Positions 49,496 to 62,939 of a stretch of 64,000 bases of DNA are shown here, one piece after another. Below the pieces are notes generated by a model. That model saw nothing but the letters and a program-made list of their open reading frames with translations. It was not told the DNA's origin and ran no database searches. The DNA comes from Nematopogon swammerdamellus (taxonomy: Eukaryota; Arthropoda; Insecta; Lepidoptera; Adelidae): assembly GCA_946902875.1 (NCBI GenBank), contig OX336343.1:7305754-7369753 (forward strand), written 5' to 3'. The position numbers and the translations under genes were made by a program. Position 1 is the stretch's first letter. Every line of letters starts with the position of its first letter.

Positions 49496-50068
49496 TATTA
49501 CCCGACTGCGCAAAGCAAAAAGGAGGGTAATGTTTTTCGAGTGTATGTATGTATGTATATGTATGTCTATTTCTATGGCACGCGCTGTAGCCTAAACGGC
49601 TTCATGGTTTTTAATATATGAGGTGTCGTTAGATTCGCCTTAATTGTGGAATTGAATTCCATGGGCTATAAAAAAACCGGCCAAGTGCGAGTCGAACTCG
49701 CGCACTGAGGGTCCCGTATCGCCATGTCACGGCCAGCGCTACTCACGCCATCTAGATGGCGTGTTATGAAATGATTCATATTAGTTAAGGTCATGCTTCA
49801 TAATCTATTCGGTAGATGGCGCGCGCGCATACACTTTTTGGTTTCATCTATGGGAACCCCCGTGAATTTTTTACTTTTTCTTATTTTTATTATTTGTTAT
49901 ATCGGCCATAATAACACATTTTTTGTGAAAATTTCAACGGGCTACCTATTACGGTTCAAGATATACAGCCCTCGGACACACGGACGGACGGACGGACGAA
50001 CAGACAGACAGACAGACGGCGTCGGCTTGGCAATAGGGTCCCGTACCTGATACGGAACCCTAAAAAGG
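49496..50068 (+). mobile_element. Two adjoining interspersed repeats
   Basis: 49,496-49,660 has ACCCGACTGCGCAAAGCAAA and GGAGGGTAATG followed by a GTAT microsatellite. 49,667-50,068 starts CCGGCCAAGTGCGAGTCGAA, ends TACGGAACCCTAAAAA, and has an ACGGACGGACGG and ACAGACAGACAG tract. Both ends are typical of lepidopteran families. No protein is encoded. Confidence 0.7.
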
Positions 50069-50113
50069 GGAAATTCAAAATAGCAGCCGACAGGCGCCAT
50101 CTGAACAAACTTT

Positions 50114-50143
50114 TTAGGTTAGGTTAGGTTAGGTTAGGTTAGG
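50114..50143 (+). repeat. Interstitial telomere-type tract, (TTAGG)6
   Basis: Six uninterrupted TTAGG units. TTAGG is the usual telomere repeat of insects. A shorter tract of GGTTA words is at 5,880-5,896. Confidence 0.85.
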
Positions 50144-52195
50144 TTAATAGCTCAAAAAGGCGATTAAAATAGGTAATAAATAATTTATAAGACCCAACTG
50201 CTAAAAAAATGAAGGAAACATGGCAAGGAAAGATCAGTAGAAAATGCTATAATCGGGCGTGTAGTTGGATTGGAATAGACAGAATGATCTATAGAATTTT
50301 CTATTGATCTTTCCTTGTTTCCTGAATTTTGTTTTTTTTCAGACGGCTTTTATAATTTTTATAATTTTTTTTATAACCACGTTCACTAAACGAATAAAGT
50401 ACCTACCTGCCTACGTAAGTGCGTTAAGGACTTGAGGAATTTTATGCATGAAGTGTCAACTGCACACGGATAGCCAAACCCTTGACACGTTCAACGCTCA
50501 AAACGTTGCTACCAATGCCAATGTCGCCAGTGAATGTCGCATGAGTGTATATAATCTGAGACTACAGGCAATAGTAATGTTTTGCTATGCTATAGGAGAG
50601 GCACATTTGCATGGACACCATGATGGACACGTCACACGAGAGTAGAAAAGGCTCAGGGCCGAGGGCGCACCGCCCGCCCTGCGCCACCACACGGTCACCA
50701 CACCGCACCTCCGCGCCGCCCCGCCCCGTCGCGCCGCCGCCGCGGCGGCCACCCTCGCCGCGCCTCGCCGGCGCGGCCGCCCCGCGCCCCCGCAGCACGT
50801 GCGCGCGCGCATTGTGCCGCGCCCGCGCGCCATTGTATTCATATTGATACTTTATAATATCAGGCAGCCTCCGGCCGGCTCCGCCGCGATGCCTTACCTC
50901 GCCCTGGCATGGCCGTAACGCATTCGAGATAAATTTAATCTGGAGACACAAAACGAAAACGACGAGACGCCGCAGGCGCAAGGCGATAACTCACGCTGAC
51001 ATGCACTACATGCGGTGGGTATACGTCGCACACTCCTGCAACGCAGCGCAGTGGGCAGGAGAAGGCAGGCAGGAAACGAATAGGCGAAAAGATGCTGAGT
51101 GCCTCCTAGAAACGATGCCTAGAAAACGATGTCTCCGAGCGGCCAGCAGCGTGGAATGAACGCGCAGTCGCTTTATTGAGAGGAACACCGGCTGTCGGAC
51201 GTCTGATTGCAAGTATGTGGAGTTGTTAAGTGGTCGAATAGGGACACGATAATGAGTTGATTCGCACAGTGATTGTGTAATGGCTGGCGACTCGTGGCGC
51301 GGGACGGAGCGCGGGCGCGGCGCGTGCTGGCTTGTCGGAAGACGGCGACCGCGCGGGCGGCGCGACGCGGTGCGGCGGAGGCGGCGCAACGTCGCAGCGG
51401 CCGTCAAGGCGCGCGTGGGCGCCCCTCTCGTTCGTCTAGCTATAGAACAACAAATAACAATCAATGTGGAGCGCGTGTCGTCCGTCGCCGAGCGAGCGTT
51501 GCCGTCGTCTCTCAGTTCGCTCGCTCGCGCGTTGTCTGTCTGTCTGTAGGGTTTGGTCACGCACGGAGCGGAGCGAGGAGGTGCTGTGTGTATCCACTCT
51601 TCTGGCTGAAGCGGGCCCTGAACGCGACGACGGGCGACGACACTTTGTTCAACGAGACCATTACGTTTATAATATCAATGAACGATAGACTGTATCGTAG
51701 GTTCAAGCCACTAGTCTGCTGTGCAGTGAACTCCTCACGAACGGCAAACCAAACGCTTCAACCTACTTGGAAATAACTTGAAGGCAAAAATGACTGATGC
51801 AAAATAATGATAGGTAGGTAGGTACTAGGTACCTAAATTTTCGCCATAATTCGGAAATCTTAAAAAAACTGCTGACGCACCTGACGCACTCAAATGTGGC
51901 GCCACAAATGGCACAAATGGCCGCACATGTGTCGCACCGCCTCCGCGCCGCGCGCCGCGCCGCCCGCTCCGCCAGTCCACCACAGCTCCGCCGCTCCGCC
52001 GCGTGCCACGTGTCGTGTCGTTGTCGCCACGCCAATAGACAGAAAAATAGCGCTTGAAATGCCTCGTGAAATGCCTTCCGTCCGACCGAAGAAGGGCGCC
52101 TCAGCCATAGGCGCCGACTCCGTGGGTGCTCGGGGGCACCAGCACCCACGAGCGGTGAGTCGTGGGTGCGGAGCACCCACGACGATAGATTTTTT
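50144..52195. other. GC-rich, CpG-bearing patches without supported genes
   Basis: Patches at 50,650-50,835, 51,270-51,430 and 51,930-52,030 are rich in CGCGCC/GCGGCG. They look promoter-like or are GC-biased repeats. Long open frames here occur on both strands and follow from base composition. A (GTAG)n tract is at 51,811. Confidence 0.4.
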
Positions 52196-52197
52196 TA

Positions 52198-52505
52198 TGC
52201 AATCCAGTATGGTTGGCTGAGTCGGAGGGGCCAAAGCACATGCTCCGACCAGCCAATATCACCTCCGAGAAGGTAGCAGGTGTAAATTCGGCGTGAAATG
52301 CAAAACATTCGCTAGTCCTGGCCTCGATTAATACCCTCCTCTACTTCCGATGGGCCCGGATATGTTCGGTGAAGCCATCGCAAGCTTAGATCCACACCTT
52401 CGAATGTTTTGCGAATTCGTGCTGCCGGGTGCCGGGAGAATTAGAGAAAAATTAGAGAAGCGTATGTCCAGCAGTGGACAGCAACACGCTGATGATGATG
52501 ATGAT
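52198..52505. mobile_element. Patchwork of repeat fragments
   Basis: 52,198-52,278: minus-strand SINE family A tail (GGCCAAAGCACATGCTCCGA, AATATCACCTCCGAGAAGG). 52,310-52,375: third copy of the 121-bp repeat (CCTCGATTAATACCCTCCTC). 52,440-52,505: non-LTR 3' end CGTATGTCCAGCAGTGGACA with TGATGATGATGATGATTG. Confidence 0.75.
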
Positions 52506-55500
52506 TGTTCAATCTAGGATTTTATGCTTATCTATCTTCTTTTCTTCTCTTCTATATCATTAAAAACAAGTGGATAAATTAAAAGAAAAAATTTGCATGA
52601 GCTGAGCACCCACGAGGATTTCTAAAAGTCGGCGCCCCTGCTCAGCTCAGCAAATTAACGGGTCACTACTCACTAGCTTTATGTAGATACCGTATTTATT
52701 ATTAGACAAGCTTTTTTAGGTTTCCGTACCAGTACTATTACTAAGTCTGTCTGTGTGTCCGTCCGTCCGAGGGCTGTATTTTTCACAGAATATAGGTATA
52801 CTTATATTATTATGGTGGATATAACAACAAATAATACAAAAAGAAATACCTACTAATAATGCGCAACGTGTGTGGACGCCCCCACTCACATTGCCGCCGG
52901 TTCCGCCACTCTGCCGGGTCTGCTGCTCTCGGGGCCCAAAATTTTAAGAACAGAAAATATTCTACCCTGTGTTGCTCCTTTGAGTTTTTAGCCTTCGCCG
53001 TGAAAAACCTTTGGCGTGTGGTGTGGTTGGTCGTCTGCTCGAGCCCTTAGAGGCTGCATAGCGTCACGCACGGCACACTGAGACGAAGGAATCGCCGCTC
53101 CGCTCCCGTGGGAATTCGAACCGTCCGAAGTATCAGCGTCTCCGCCCGCAGTACTCCGCACGCACACCATATTCTGGATTTACGAAGTTCGATCGAGCAG
53201 TCTACGATATGCTAAATTGCGTAAACCCCTGGGTGAATTAGTTAGACGGGAGCATGCAGCGGTCGCAATGTTGATTTATTCACGTCAATCTGAAACTTGC
53301 ATCGCTTCTTCTTCCCCGAGTAGCTACACAGATCCTTCGATTGGTACCTATTATACCTTTGACTTAGGTTATTTCTATGCCATATACTATACATACTCAC
53401 TATAAGAAAAAAACCGGCGACGCATGAACGCACTTCATGCGCCGAGGGTTCCGTGTATTCGCTATTCTCAAAAAGCATTAAAAACCTTACTTTCTCTATA
53501 AGACTCTTTATTAATATGCCTGATTATTATTTTTTTTTATTTTTTCATTTAATTTTTCAATTCCATAAGTTTAAGTGAATTATTTTTTTGGCACTTATTG
53601 GCGGTGCTTGCTTTTGGACAAGTTACACGATAAACAAATTCACCCATGCCTACCCTGTGCCTACGAGTACTATCTAGTGTGAACTGCGAATGTAGCGAAT
53701 TATCTCAATTCCTAGGGTTTGAGATCAGGTTCCCATGGCTTCGGTTTCGTCAAGCGTGGAGATGTCGAGATAGTGATGAGTGGGTGCGATGCGATAAGCC
53801 CAACGCTCATTTCCACTATCGAATATTTCACACGAGCTTTTATCGAATTTATCGCACGCAGATTGACAACTTTGACAGTTCGTCTGACACGCGGCGCTGC
53901 TTTCCTTTCCGATGCATGTGAAATGTATGGGGACAGATCCACTCGAACCTTTATCTGATAAGGTCATTGATACCCGAATGCCTAATTTTGTAAATAAATA
54001 ATGCAGACTATGCATCCATACGACGAAACCTGAAGCGTCTGTAGAAAATTTTGTTGAAGTTTATGTTGAATTTGTTGAATGTATAAGATAAAGGCCGAAG
54101 CGGTTGGATAGACCTTCTTGTCTTGCCTGAAATCTTGAAATAAATATAAGTTTCAGTAAAAAAAAAAATGTTTGTCTACCTACTCTCAAAAAATTTCACC
54201 TGTACTACGCTTTAAACTTTCCGTAAGCAATCATTTTAATTTGTTGGTTCTTTGTCCAGGCAAATATAATATTGTGCGATGCTCAATTCCAACTCCCATC
54301 ACTCTAAATTCTTTCCATCATTATTATTCAAGATGGCTGTCTAGATGTGTATCGATTTACGAGCATGTCCTTTGCATAGTGCGCACCGCGTGCGTCGCCG
54401 CGCCGTGTAGTTGTGCCTACCCGCATTTCGCTTTCGTTCGTTCGGTTCTCACGGTTCGAATCACTATCGGCATACAAATGTGTCGTGAGAATGTGTCTAC
54501 GTGTACTGAGCTGAGAGGCAACACGAAAGATCGCCATTATGCCATGCGCGTGTGCCATTTCATTGTGGAACAGTCTGTGTGGCCGCGTTGGGCATTGGGC
54601 AACGTAACGTTTAACCCGCCCGATTATGTCAGAGTTTCTCCAGCGCACAGTTGGGCAATCTGTATACTATGCTATCTTAGATAATCTAGATTAAAGCTTG
54701 CTGAGAAACACTAAACGAGATGTGATAGATCGTTTGGGGGTTTATACTGGGATCCGTGATTTTAAAGAAGTAATTTGTTGTGGTAGTACTTCAGGCTTAT
54801 CTACTATGACAATCACTGACTTCCTATCATTGAAGTTGCTTTACTGATTGGAAATGTATTTATTTATTTAATTAGGGAAACTTAACAGCTATATTAACCC
54901 AACAGATATTTTATAAATTCTCAATTTACAAATTATCAAGCCAATGACAAAGTTTCACATTTCAAAGGGATATCTAAACATGTTTTTCGGAGATCACTGT
55001 CGTTAGGTCATACAAAGATTTACGTATAAAAAGAAACTGTCGGCTCAATGAGTCCTGGAGAGGAATGTGCAGAATAGAGGGGGGAAGAAACCTACACGCG
55101 TCGTCCGTCGTGCTGCGGTTTCCAACACATTATTACACATCTTGGCTTGCCTTGCTTGACCGAGCTGGCTTCACGTACTCTATCTCGTCGTATGAGTCAA
55201 TGCTTCTGTCAAGAGAGTATCTGTGTGTTGTGTTTTATGGAACAAAGAATAAAGCAAGCAGTGAATAATAAAGCAGTGTCAGGGAACATACAATAATACG
55301 CAGTGTAGTGATGGGTTAAAAGATCACTTCCTATTAGTCGAAGGAACCATTTACCTACTTCGATAACTTTGTATGTGGCAGGATCCGCATGATTATAGAA
55401 GAAATAGAATAAATTTATTGCTCACAAAACTCGTACATAATGCTTATTTATATAATACATATAATACACAGGTACAGTCGGTAAGCTTGGTTGCATCTAT

Positions 55501-57190
55501 TCCCTACTATACCTACTCACTGGGTACATTCCCGTATCGGGTATGTTGGTTTAACTTATGTCGCGTGCTAACTAGCTTAACCACATACGAGGCACATACG
55601 ATTAGTGTGCCTTATCATATCTATCACTATATCATATCAAGTTATCGCGTGCATTGCAATTAATGTAGTATGACACATTAATCACGTGTAAATTGCTACT
55701 TCTATTATAATTAAAAGGAAAGAATGAATCATTGATTACTTCTTTGAAATATACGCAGGCAGAGATACGCACATATCCATGACTTCTTCAGGCTAATTCT
55801 GCAAGTTACTAGCGATGGAGAAGAGCAATTTCCTGGATGCCACACCTGGCCAGAGTTACTGCAAGAAATCGCGCATGCAAATACCTTCAGGAAATAGCTA
55901 CACGCATATACCAAGTGAGACTGAGAGCAGGGTCGTTGTGTTACTGTTACCGCTGCTGCTGTGCGGCTGTACGTAGGTCGTAGAACGCTCTGGCTGTGCC
56001 GCGCAGCTAAATGACGGAGCACCGAGTGAGGTTGTGCGATTGTATGGCCGGCGGCTGTGGCCGGTACAATTTATGGTACGGCGGCGGGTCCGTGTACCGC
56101 AGCTAATCTATATTCATAGCCAGCCTCGGCACAAATCAGCCTCCAGCTACTCGCTCCGCCGCCGCGCGCCGTAATCCCTCCGCAGTTCTCCGCACGCATA
56201 TAGGCATGACTCCGCCGCACCGCACACCGCCTCTACATAACAGCAACATTCCGGTTTGCTGCCATACTCGGGAGAACTTCTGGCATGCCTTGAATGTTGA
56301 AAACATTTGGCTAAATAGTGTTGATCCACGAAATTTTTGCCGGCAGTGGTGGCGCGGGGCGGGCGGCGCGCGGCGGCAGCGCGGAGGCGCTTGAGGGTAG
56401 TATTTAAAACTAGAATGTGCTTGAGTGACCAAAACTAATTCTTCAGTTCTTTCAATTCGGTATTCACCAATGTATTCATCTCGATGGTATCAAACATGGT
56501 ACCTATCTACAGTTTATGGATAAATTAAGATCCGAGAAGCAACCTTCGTCGTCGCGTCTCGCGCGGTCGTCACGTCATTCCTCTTATTCCTTTTCTGCTC
56601 TATAGAAGAAGTTGATCACGCAGTCTTGCATAACTTAAATCCTTGCAGCCGTATTCGGTCGTGTTGAGTTTTGCCCGTTTATGTGATGTTGACTGCATTT
56701 GCGTGGTAATAAGGACCGCGGCACGGCAGGAGCGAGCAGGAGTGGAGTGGAGTGGGCGAGTGTGGGTGGTGGTGTGCGGTGCGGGGTGCGGGGCGGGTGG
56801 GGCGGCGTCGTTGCGCACGCGCCGCACGTCAGGCGGCGCGCGCCGACCAATACACGTGCACTTCCATATCCTTAAGGTGACTCAGTCTCGCTCGCTCGCT
56901 GGACTGGTTGCGACAGTAGGTATATTTTACCTATCAATTACAAAAGTAAAAAGAGATCACATGCTCCCAATATGTTTGATCGGTGGTCTCTTCATTGGCA
57001 TATTTTACTACTGAATTTAGAGGGGAATAACTTGGAAAAGAATAATAGGGTCTGTCAAGCAATGGAATCTGAGGCGATCTTATTGTGTCAAAATCCATTG
57101 TAACTCTTTGTTAACTTTCTACCGAAAAAAAATATTGTTAAGATACCTCTTCCTACATACTCCAGAGAAAAAAAAGTTAAATGCACGCAT
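52506..57190. other. Intergenic or distal intron, no supported gene
   Basis: Short repeat tails lie at 52,718-52,775 (TGTCCGTCCGTCCGAGGGCT) and 53,409-53,460. GC-rich patches at 56,150-56,175, 56,340-56,390 and 56,740-56,850 lack family support. Nothing else recognised. Confidence 0.4.
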
Positions 57191-57194
57191 TATA

Positions 57195-57330
57195 GATTGA
57201 TAGATAGAAAATTCTTTATTGCTCCAGTAAACATTAAACAGTAACAAATACATTGGAAAATTTACATAAGGTGCAAAGGCGGACTTATCCCTTACAGAGA
57301 TTTCTTACAGTCAACCTTTAGTGCATTAGA
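57195..57330 (+). mobile_element. Interspersed repeat tail (GGCGGACTTATC family)
   Basis: GCAAAGGCGGACTTATCCCT, TACAGAGATTTCTTACAGTC and AACC match the same word order at 62,636-62,680 (GGCGGACTTATTGCCTAAGG, AATCTCTGCCGGTCAACCAC). This end is common in lepidopteran genomes. Confidence 0.6.
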
Positions 57331-59027
57331 CATTAAAAAATACCTACTTGTGAAATCCGGGAAAAAAAATTTAAAAAAATTGCCGCGGCGCGCAGCGTGG
57401 CGCGGCCGCCTTAACAAAATAGAGCTGATGATGATAATTTGATAATAATATTCCGAGTAGGTTCCTACCTACACCACCACCAGCAACTCGTGCTCGCGAG
57501 ACGGGCGGGCAGTGGGCGCGGCGGAGCTCCGCTCGCTGCCTGCTAGTAACGGTCAGAGGAACCAGTTCTCCGTACCTAATAATCTGTTATCGATTTGAAA
57601 TATTGTCATTGTCATTATTTAATTGACACTGCGGGCGACATCGCAGCTATTTTGGAAAATTTTGAAGATATTCATTTGGTACCCACTCATAATTTTATCT
57701 TTTGTATATTTCTATGTCGTTTAATGGAAAATCCACATCCAAGTACATTTTGAAACAAAGTAACGTCGTCGATGCAAAGCAAAGATAATAATTATAATTA
57801 CATTGTCCTAGAATAAAATGTCGGCCGGACATTCTTCATCGACTTAGGTATATCGCTATTATTCATCGGCATATCGCTGCATTTCTTTGCTTTGCTGCTC
57901 TTTCTCAGTCGCATGAAAAGTTCAAAAATTCAATAGATACCTAACCTACTTACTAGGTGCAATCCAAACGAAAAAACATATTTACAATCTGAACTTCCAA
58001 AGCATTGGGTAAAGTAAAGGTGCTAAGCTCATTCGAACTGAAGCGTGATCTCCAAGGTGCCTGCCCAACCAACAATGCATTATGACGTTTCCGACATAAT
58101 GTATCCCACTTCTGAATCAAGTACCCATAACAGCGCCTTACTTGCCACTTTATATTATGTAGGTAGGTACACTTGCAGCCAAGATAGTATAGCGCGTGCT
58201 CGATCGGCCTCACACATTCATTACATTACACAACTAGCGGCCGACCGGACCGGTCGCCGAGCGCAGCGCTTGCCGCCGTGTATGGAGCGTCTGACTGAAC
58301 TAGAACTGGTCGACCCCTCGTTATTGTTGTCCCGGCGCAATAACCACGGACAGTCGGAGTGACATCTCGTACGAGGATTATCGTTATATCTGAGCCGTAC
58401 ATCGAACTTGTGGCCCGACAGCACTTACTTAACATAATTTCAGTATTCAGTTTAAAACCAAATCGTCACATTTTTCATCGCGAGTAGATCTAACTGGATT
58501 AATAAGATACATTAAACAATACAGTAGCTAGAGAAGGGTAGTTATGTTATGCATTCTTTATCGAAAATAATTTTCAAAAATCTTCTAGGAAACAAAAAAA
58601 AAATCAAGAAGACAAAAATGTTCCAATCCCAAGATCTCAGAATTGTGACAGATAACTATCATATCTTTTGGAATCATTGAGAAGACATTGTAATGTACCG
58701 AAGAAGTGTTATAATTAAATTCTTTATCGAGTACTTTTACAATAAAGCATTACATTTTCGTTAAATTTAAGGATACTTACCTGGGAAACTAATCCAATTT
58801 AAGCAATATTTTCAGTCTCGCAGTGGAAACCGTGTGAAGCAATATTGATCCCTATCAGCGTACACTAGAGTCGGTTTTTATTGCTACGGCTGTTCAGTCT
58901 TGTCTCATTTTCCTCTCGTAGGACCTCAAGAACTGAACTCCAAGAATGGATCATCTTAGAATATGTTAATTCAAGTTTAACTTCCTAATTTGTTTAACAT
59001 ATTACCTTTCATTATTCATTTGAATGT
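57331..59027. other. No supported gene
   Basis: A CpG-rich patch is at 57,380-57,545. On the minus strand CCCAG/GTAAGTATCC near 58,780 is a strong donor with stops in front, so it could end a 5' UTR exon, but nothing else supports that. Confidence 0.35.
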
Positions 59028-60158
59028 TTAATTAGCATACATCGGAATCCGCGGGGCACGAATGATTCAAGGTTGTTTAGTGATGGGACAATGTATCCAC
59101 AAATATCGAAAATCGATCGTTATTTTAGAATAATATGAAATAATGTCGATTATTAAAACTAAGAGTATTTCTATAGAAAATAAGATATAATAAACAAATG
59201 TTGTATTTACTTTGTAGATACAATACAAATCTGTTCAAACCACAATATTAGTTTTATTAGTATGGAATAGAAAGAATTTTATTTTTTTTACCAACTTACA
59301 CGTGTTACATCATAATGATATTGAAGACTTTTTTGTTACTGTTATGAAACTGAATCGATTAGGCTATAAAAATCAACCACCTATTTTTTTATTTAAACAC
59401 AAAAAAATATTTTACATAAAAAAAAGGCCAAGGTTCAAAAAATAGGTCTTACAAAATTAGTTCATAGTAAGCTAAGGGGGGGTTCTGTATCGGAAATAGA
59501 TCACTTTTGAAGAACAAAGAATTTTTTTTTTCACAAATTTTTTTTTTTTTTAATGTTAAATGTAAAAAAAAAAATTTCTTAATCGTTTCGGTTTCGTGCT
59601 AGGAACAAAAAAGTCTTCCAACACGTATATCTCTTTCTTTCAGAAATTGTGAAAAACCACAATTTTAGTTTTATTAGTATGGAATAGAAAGAATTTAATT
59701 TTTTTTACCAACTTACACGTGTTACGTCATAATGGTCATGAAGACTTTTTTGTTACTGTTATGAAACTGAATCGATTAGGTTATAAAAATCAACCACCTA
59801 TTTTTTTATTGAAATACCTACATAAAAAAATTTTTTACTTAAAAAAAGCCCAAGGTCCAAAAATTTTTAAATAGGTTTTACTCCCTATACAGAACCCCCC
59901 CTTAGCGTACTATGAACTAATTTTGAAAGACCTTATATAAATATGTATTATATTTACTTAATCGTTAACATAAAGTATACATGTTTATATAAGTACTGTA
60001 GGTAGGTGTGTATTCAGGTCTGAAATATGACATGAATAAAATACAATAAACAAATAAATATGAGTATCGATAACAGTGTCGATTGTTTATTGATCGCCGT
60101 AGTAAATCCCTAACAAGGTCGTATTCGTGCCCCGCGGATTCCGATGTCTGTTAATTAG
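59028..60158. mobile_element. hAT-like foldback element, 1115 bp, 8-bp direct repeats
   Basis: The element is 59036-60150. TTAATTAG lies directly outside both ends (59028-59035 and 60151-60158). Terminal arms of about 29 nt start CATACATCGGAATCCGCGGG (left) and CAGACATCGGAATCCGCGGG (right, inverted), one mismatch. Inside, 59221-59400 and about 59650-59830 are direct copies, and 59443-59490 pairs with 59887-59935 as a second inverted repeat (GCTAAGGGGGGGTTCTGTAT). No transposase frame. Confidence 0.8.
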
Positions 60159-61676
60159 TCAGACTTTCCACTTTCGTCCTTATTTTAGCGTCCATATCCA
60201 GATCTGGTTCAAAGGATCCTCCTCCGAAACTACGAACCGGATAAATCATAAATCTACTCGGATAGGCTACCAAAGGAACTGTATACCCAAAAATCACCAT
60301 TGGGGAAAATCACAGGATTCACAGGCGACAATAATCGCAAAAAACCTCGACATATTAACAGCGTTAACAGCCAATTAGGTGCCGAGAAGGAAGACTGCGA
60401 TCGCGGAGGCGCGGGGCCGAGGCTCACCACTGGCCAGTAAGAGATTGGCTCGGAGAAGAGTGCTCCACTCTTGAGATACGTCGCCGCCGCGCCGCCGCCC
60501 GCGCCGCTCGTAAATAATCAACACTATCCCGCTGCGCAGAGTTGGCAAAATGACCGACAGACCGGGACGACGCGACGATGGTAGGTTTGGTGCTTGTAGA
60601 AAACTGTCTAATCGTGAGATTAAATTATCAAAACTATTTACCGTTTTTATAAAAAATACTAGCTTTTGCCCTACCCCCATAATGTTTTTTTTTTTGGCGA
60701 TTGTCTTTTTAAGACATTTTGGCCAATGTTTAGTTCAATTAAAATGTTTAGGCTGCGATATGAAAATTTTAGGAGAAATCGAGATTTTTTCAAAAATTTA
60801 TTTCAGAGAACCCAGGCCACACAGAAAAAATATAAAAATTGATCACGAAAGCCAAGAAAAAAAGAACTTTATAAAAAGAAATTTACTCAAAATGTGGCTT
60901 ATTTACTTAACAAACCCCCTTCAAACACCACCATGTCGTAAACAATTGGTAACATGGTATTTTTAGCAGCTTTTCCAGGGTCAACCTATGCAAAAACGAA
61001 AAAACAATTAGGACAAACCCTCGTTCTCATCTTCTTCTTGGGCTTCTCCAGAATAATTTCTGTATAGGTGTCTTGATTTTCTTAACAATGTCTTCTAAAA
61101 ATGTATGGTCCTCTGTCTGGTTTTTTATGGCAAAAGTTACATGTTATAAGAAATAAATCACTAAGCATGTTATAATTCATATATTCTTATTGAAAAGAAC
61201 AAAAATTCGATTGAAAAATATGAGTATTTGGTTTAGAAAATTATTCTAACAAATGGCACATATATAAGCCAAAACGCTCATTGTTCGCATGTTTTGCATC
61301 GGCGGAATAGGGCCTTACAAAAGTGACACGTTGGCAGTCTTCTCTGCATGTATAAATTTACTTTAAATATATGTGGTATGCCCGCCGTATGTCTGTTTAT
61401 AAATAAAGAAAGTACCTGAACCTATCTGTTGAACTTATGCAAGTAGAGAGGTGAACAGGCAGAACAGAAATGTAAACTGTGATCGATCATGAATCGAATT
61501 TCCACTATCGCCATATGAAAACCTAATCAAATATAGAGTTTCGAAATAGAATTGAACGAAGTGCAGACATTCCTGATACTGGTACCTTCATTATATTATT
61601 ATTATGTATTTTTTTAATTATTTTCACATCACACATTAATCTATAAATAAATCTAGAAGTACCTATATAAAGAGTA
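60159..61676. other. No supported gene
   Basis: Mixed sequence; open frames at 60,550-60,966 (+) and 60,375-60,680 (-) show no family features. A CpG-rich patch at 60,480-60,515. Confidence 0.4.
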
Positions 61677-61998
61677 TACCGTGTGGGGCCGGTACTAAAA
61701 AAAAATAGCCCCACTGCATCCCTCCCCGTGCATGTCGTAAAAGACGACTAAGGGATAAGGACAGGATGCCGTGCTAAAGGGCGACAGGCAAGCCACCTCT
61801 CACCTTGAAGTACGGTCCTTCCACCGAATCATGCAGTGGGTGGACCATCGTGCCTTACTTGCTGCTGGATAGTTATCTTGTCCGAAAACTTTGCTAAACG
61901 TGGTGGTCAGTGTTGTGCTGTAATTTACAAGAGTACCTGCAGCACAATTCTGATTATTCTGCTTACCCCGATTGTCGGGATACAGCGTGTGGTATGTA
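61677..61998 (+). mobile_element. Family D interspersed element, near full length
   Basis: It starts TACCGTGTGGGGCCGGTACT, has GCCCCACTGCATCCCTCCCC and CATGTCGTAAAAGACGACTA, and ends GATACAGCGTGTGGTATGTA. The internal GTGTTGTGCTG hairpin arm is present. Confidence 0.78.
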
Positions 61999-62939
61999 TG
62001 TAACCTGGAAGCAAGCTAGAAGTACCTGAAATTAACAAATACAAATTCCTAAATAGGTACGTACCTACTACAAAAGAAATACCTCCTCCGACCTACCTCA
62101 TTCAACTTGTAACTTGTTTATGTATTATTACGTGTAGGTATTTATATTTTAAAACGTGTGCAGTGCTATGTACCTACGGATTGTGCACATACTCGTAGCG
62201 TGTAAGTACGCTAAGTCCGAGTAATGTAATGTGGTGTCATACGAGTATGTATGTATGTAAACACTGCAGCACACACTGGACTGGAGTCCGGTAGTGCACT
62301 GTGTTTGCATAACTCGTTAGATTGTCCGGCAAACAACGTCGAGACGTGTGCGTGTCGACTGTCGCCCTCGCCGTCTCCGCTGCATTCGAGAAGCCATCTT
62401 ACTCTTCACTCTACCTATATGTATTTATTATGTGCAGTGCATAATATGTATCTCCTTCAGTATCATTCATACGTCGTCGTAGTAATTATCATACATCTCT
62501 AACCGGTATATTTTCTTTCATTTTTGGTGGAATGCCTTAAACTCAGTGGGTTGGTTTTATTATGTGCTTCATAAGAAGGTGTCCTTTTTTCTTATTTTTT
62601 ATTTAATATACTTTATTGTATAAATGATACAACCAATGGCGGACTTATTGCCTAAGGCAATCTCTGCCGGTCAACCACCCTATTTCAACATTTATGTTTC
62701 TTCGAATATATTTAAAGCACTATCAAGCCAAATCTCAGGAAAAACTCTCATAAAACCCGATTGCGCGCGCGCCGCAGAACTTACCTCTGATTATCTGTGA
62801 TTCCACGAATCAGGATATACTCACGGATACATAAGAAGAGATATAAAATGTCCTTGAGAACCATAGACAACCATAGAAAACCATAACAGAGAGAACAGAG
62901 ACAACAGAGAGAACCATAGACAATCGCAGCATCAAGAAC
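61999..62939. other. No supported gene; one repeat tail
   Basis: 62,595-62,690 holds the GGCGGACTTATTGCCTAAGG repeat tail. The rest is AT-rich with GTAGGTA words and a GAGAACAGAGACAACAGAGA stretch at 62,890. Confidence 0.45.
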
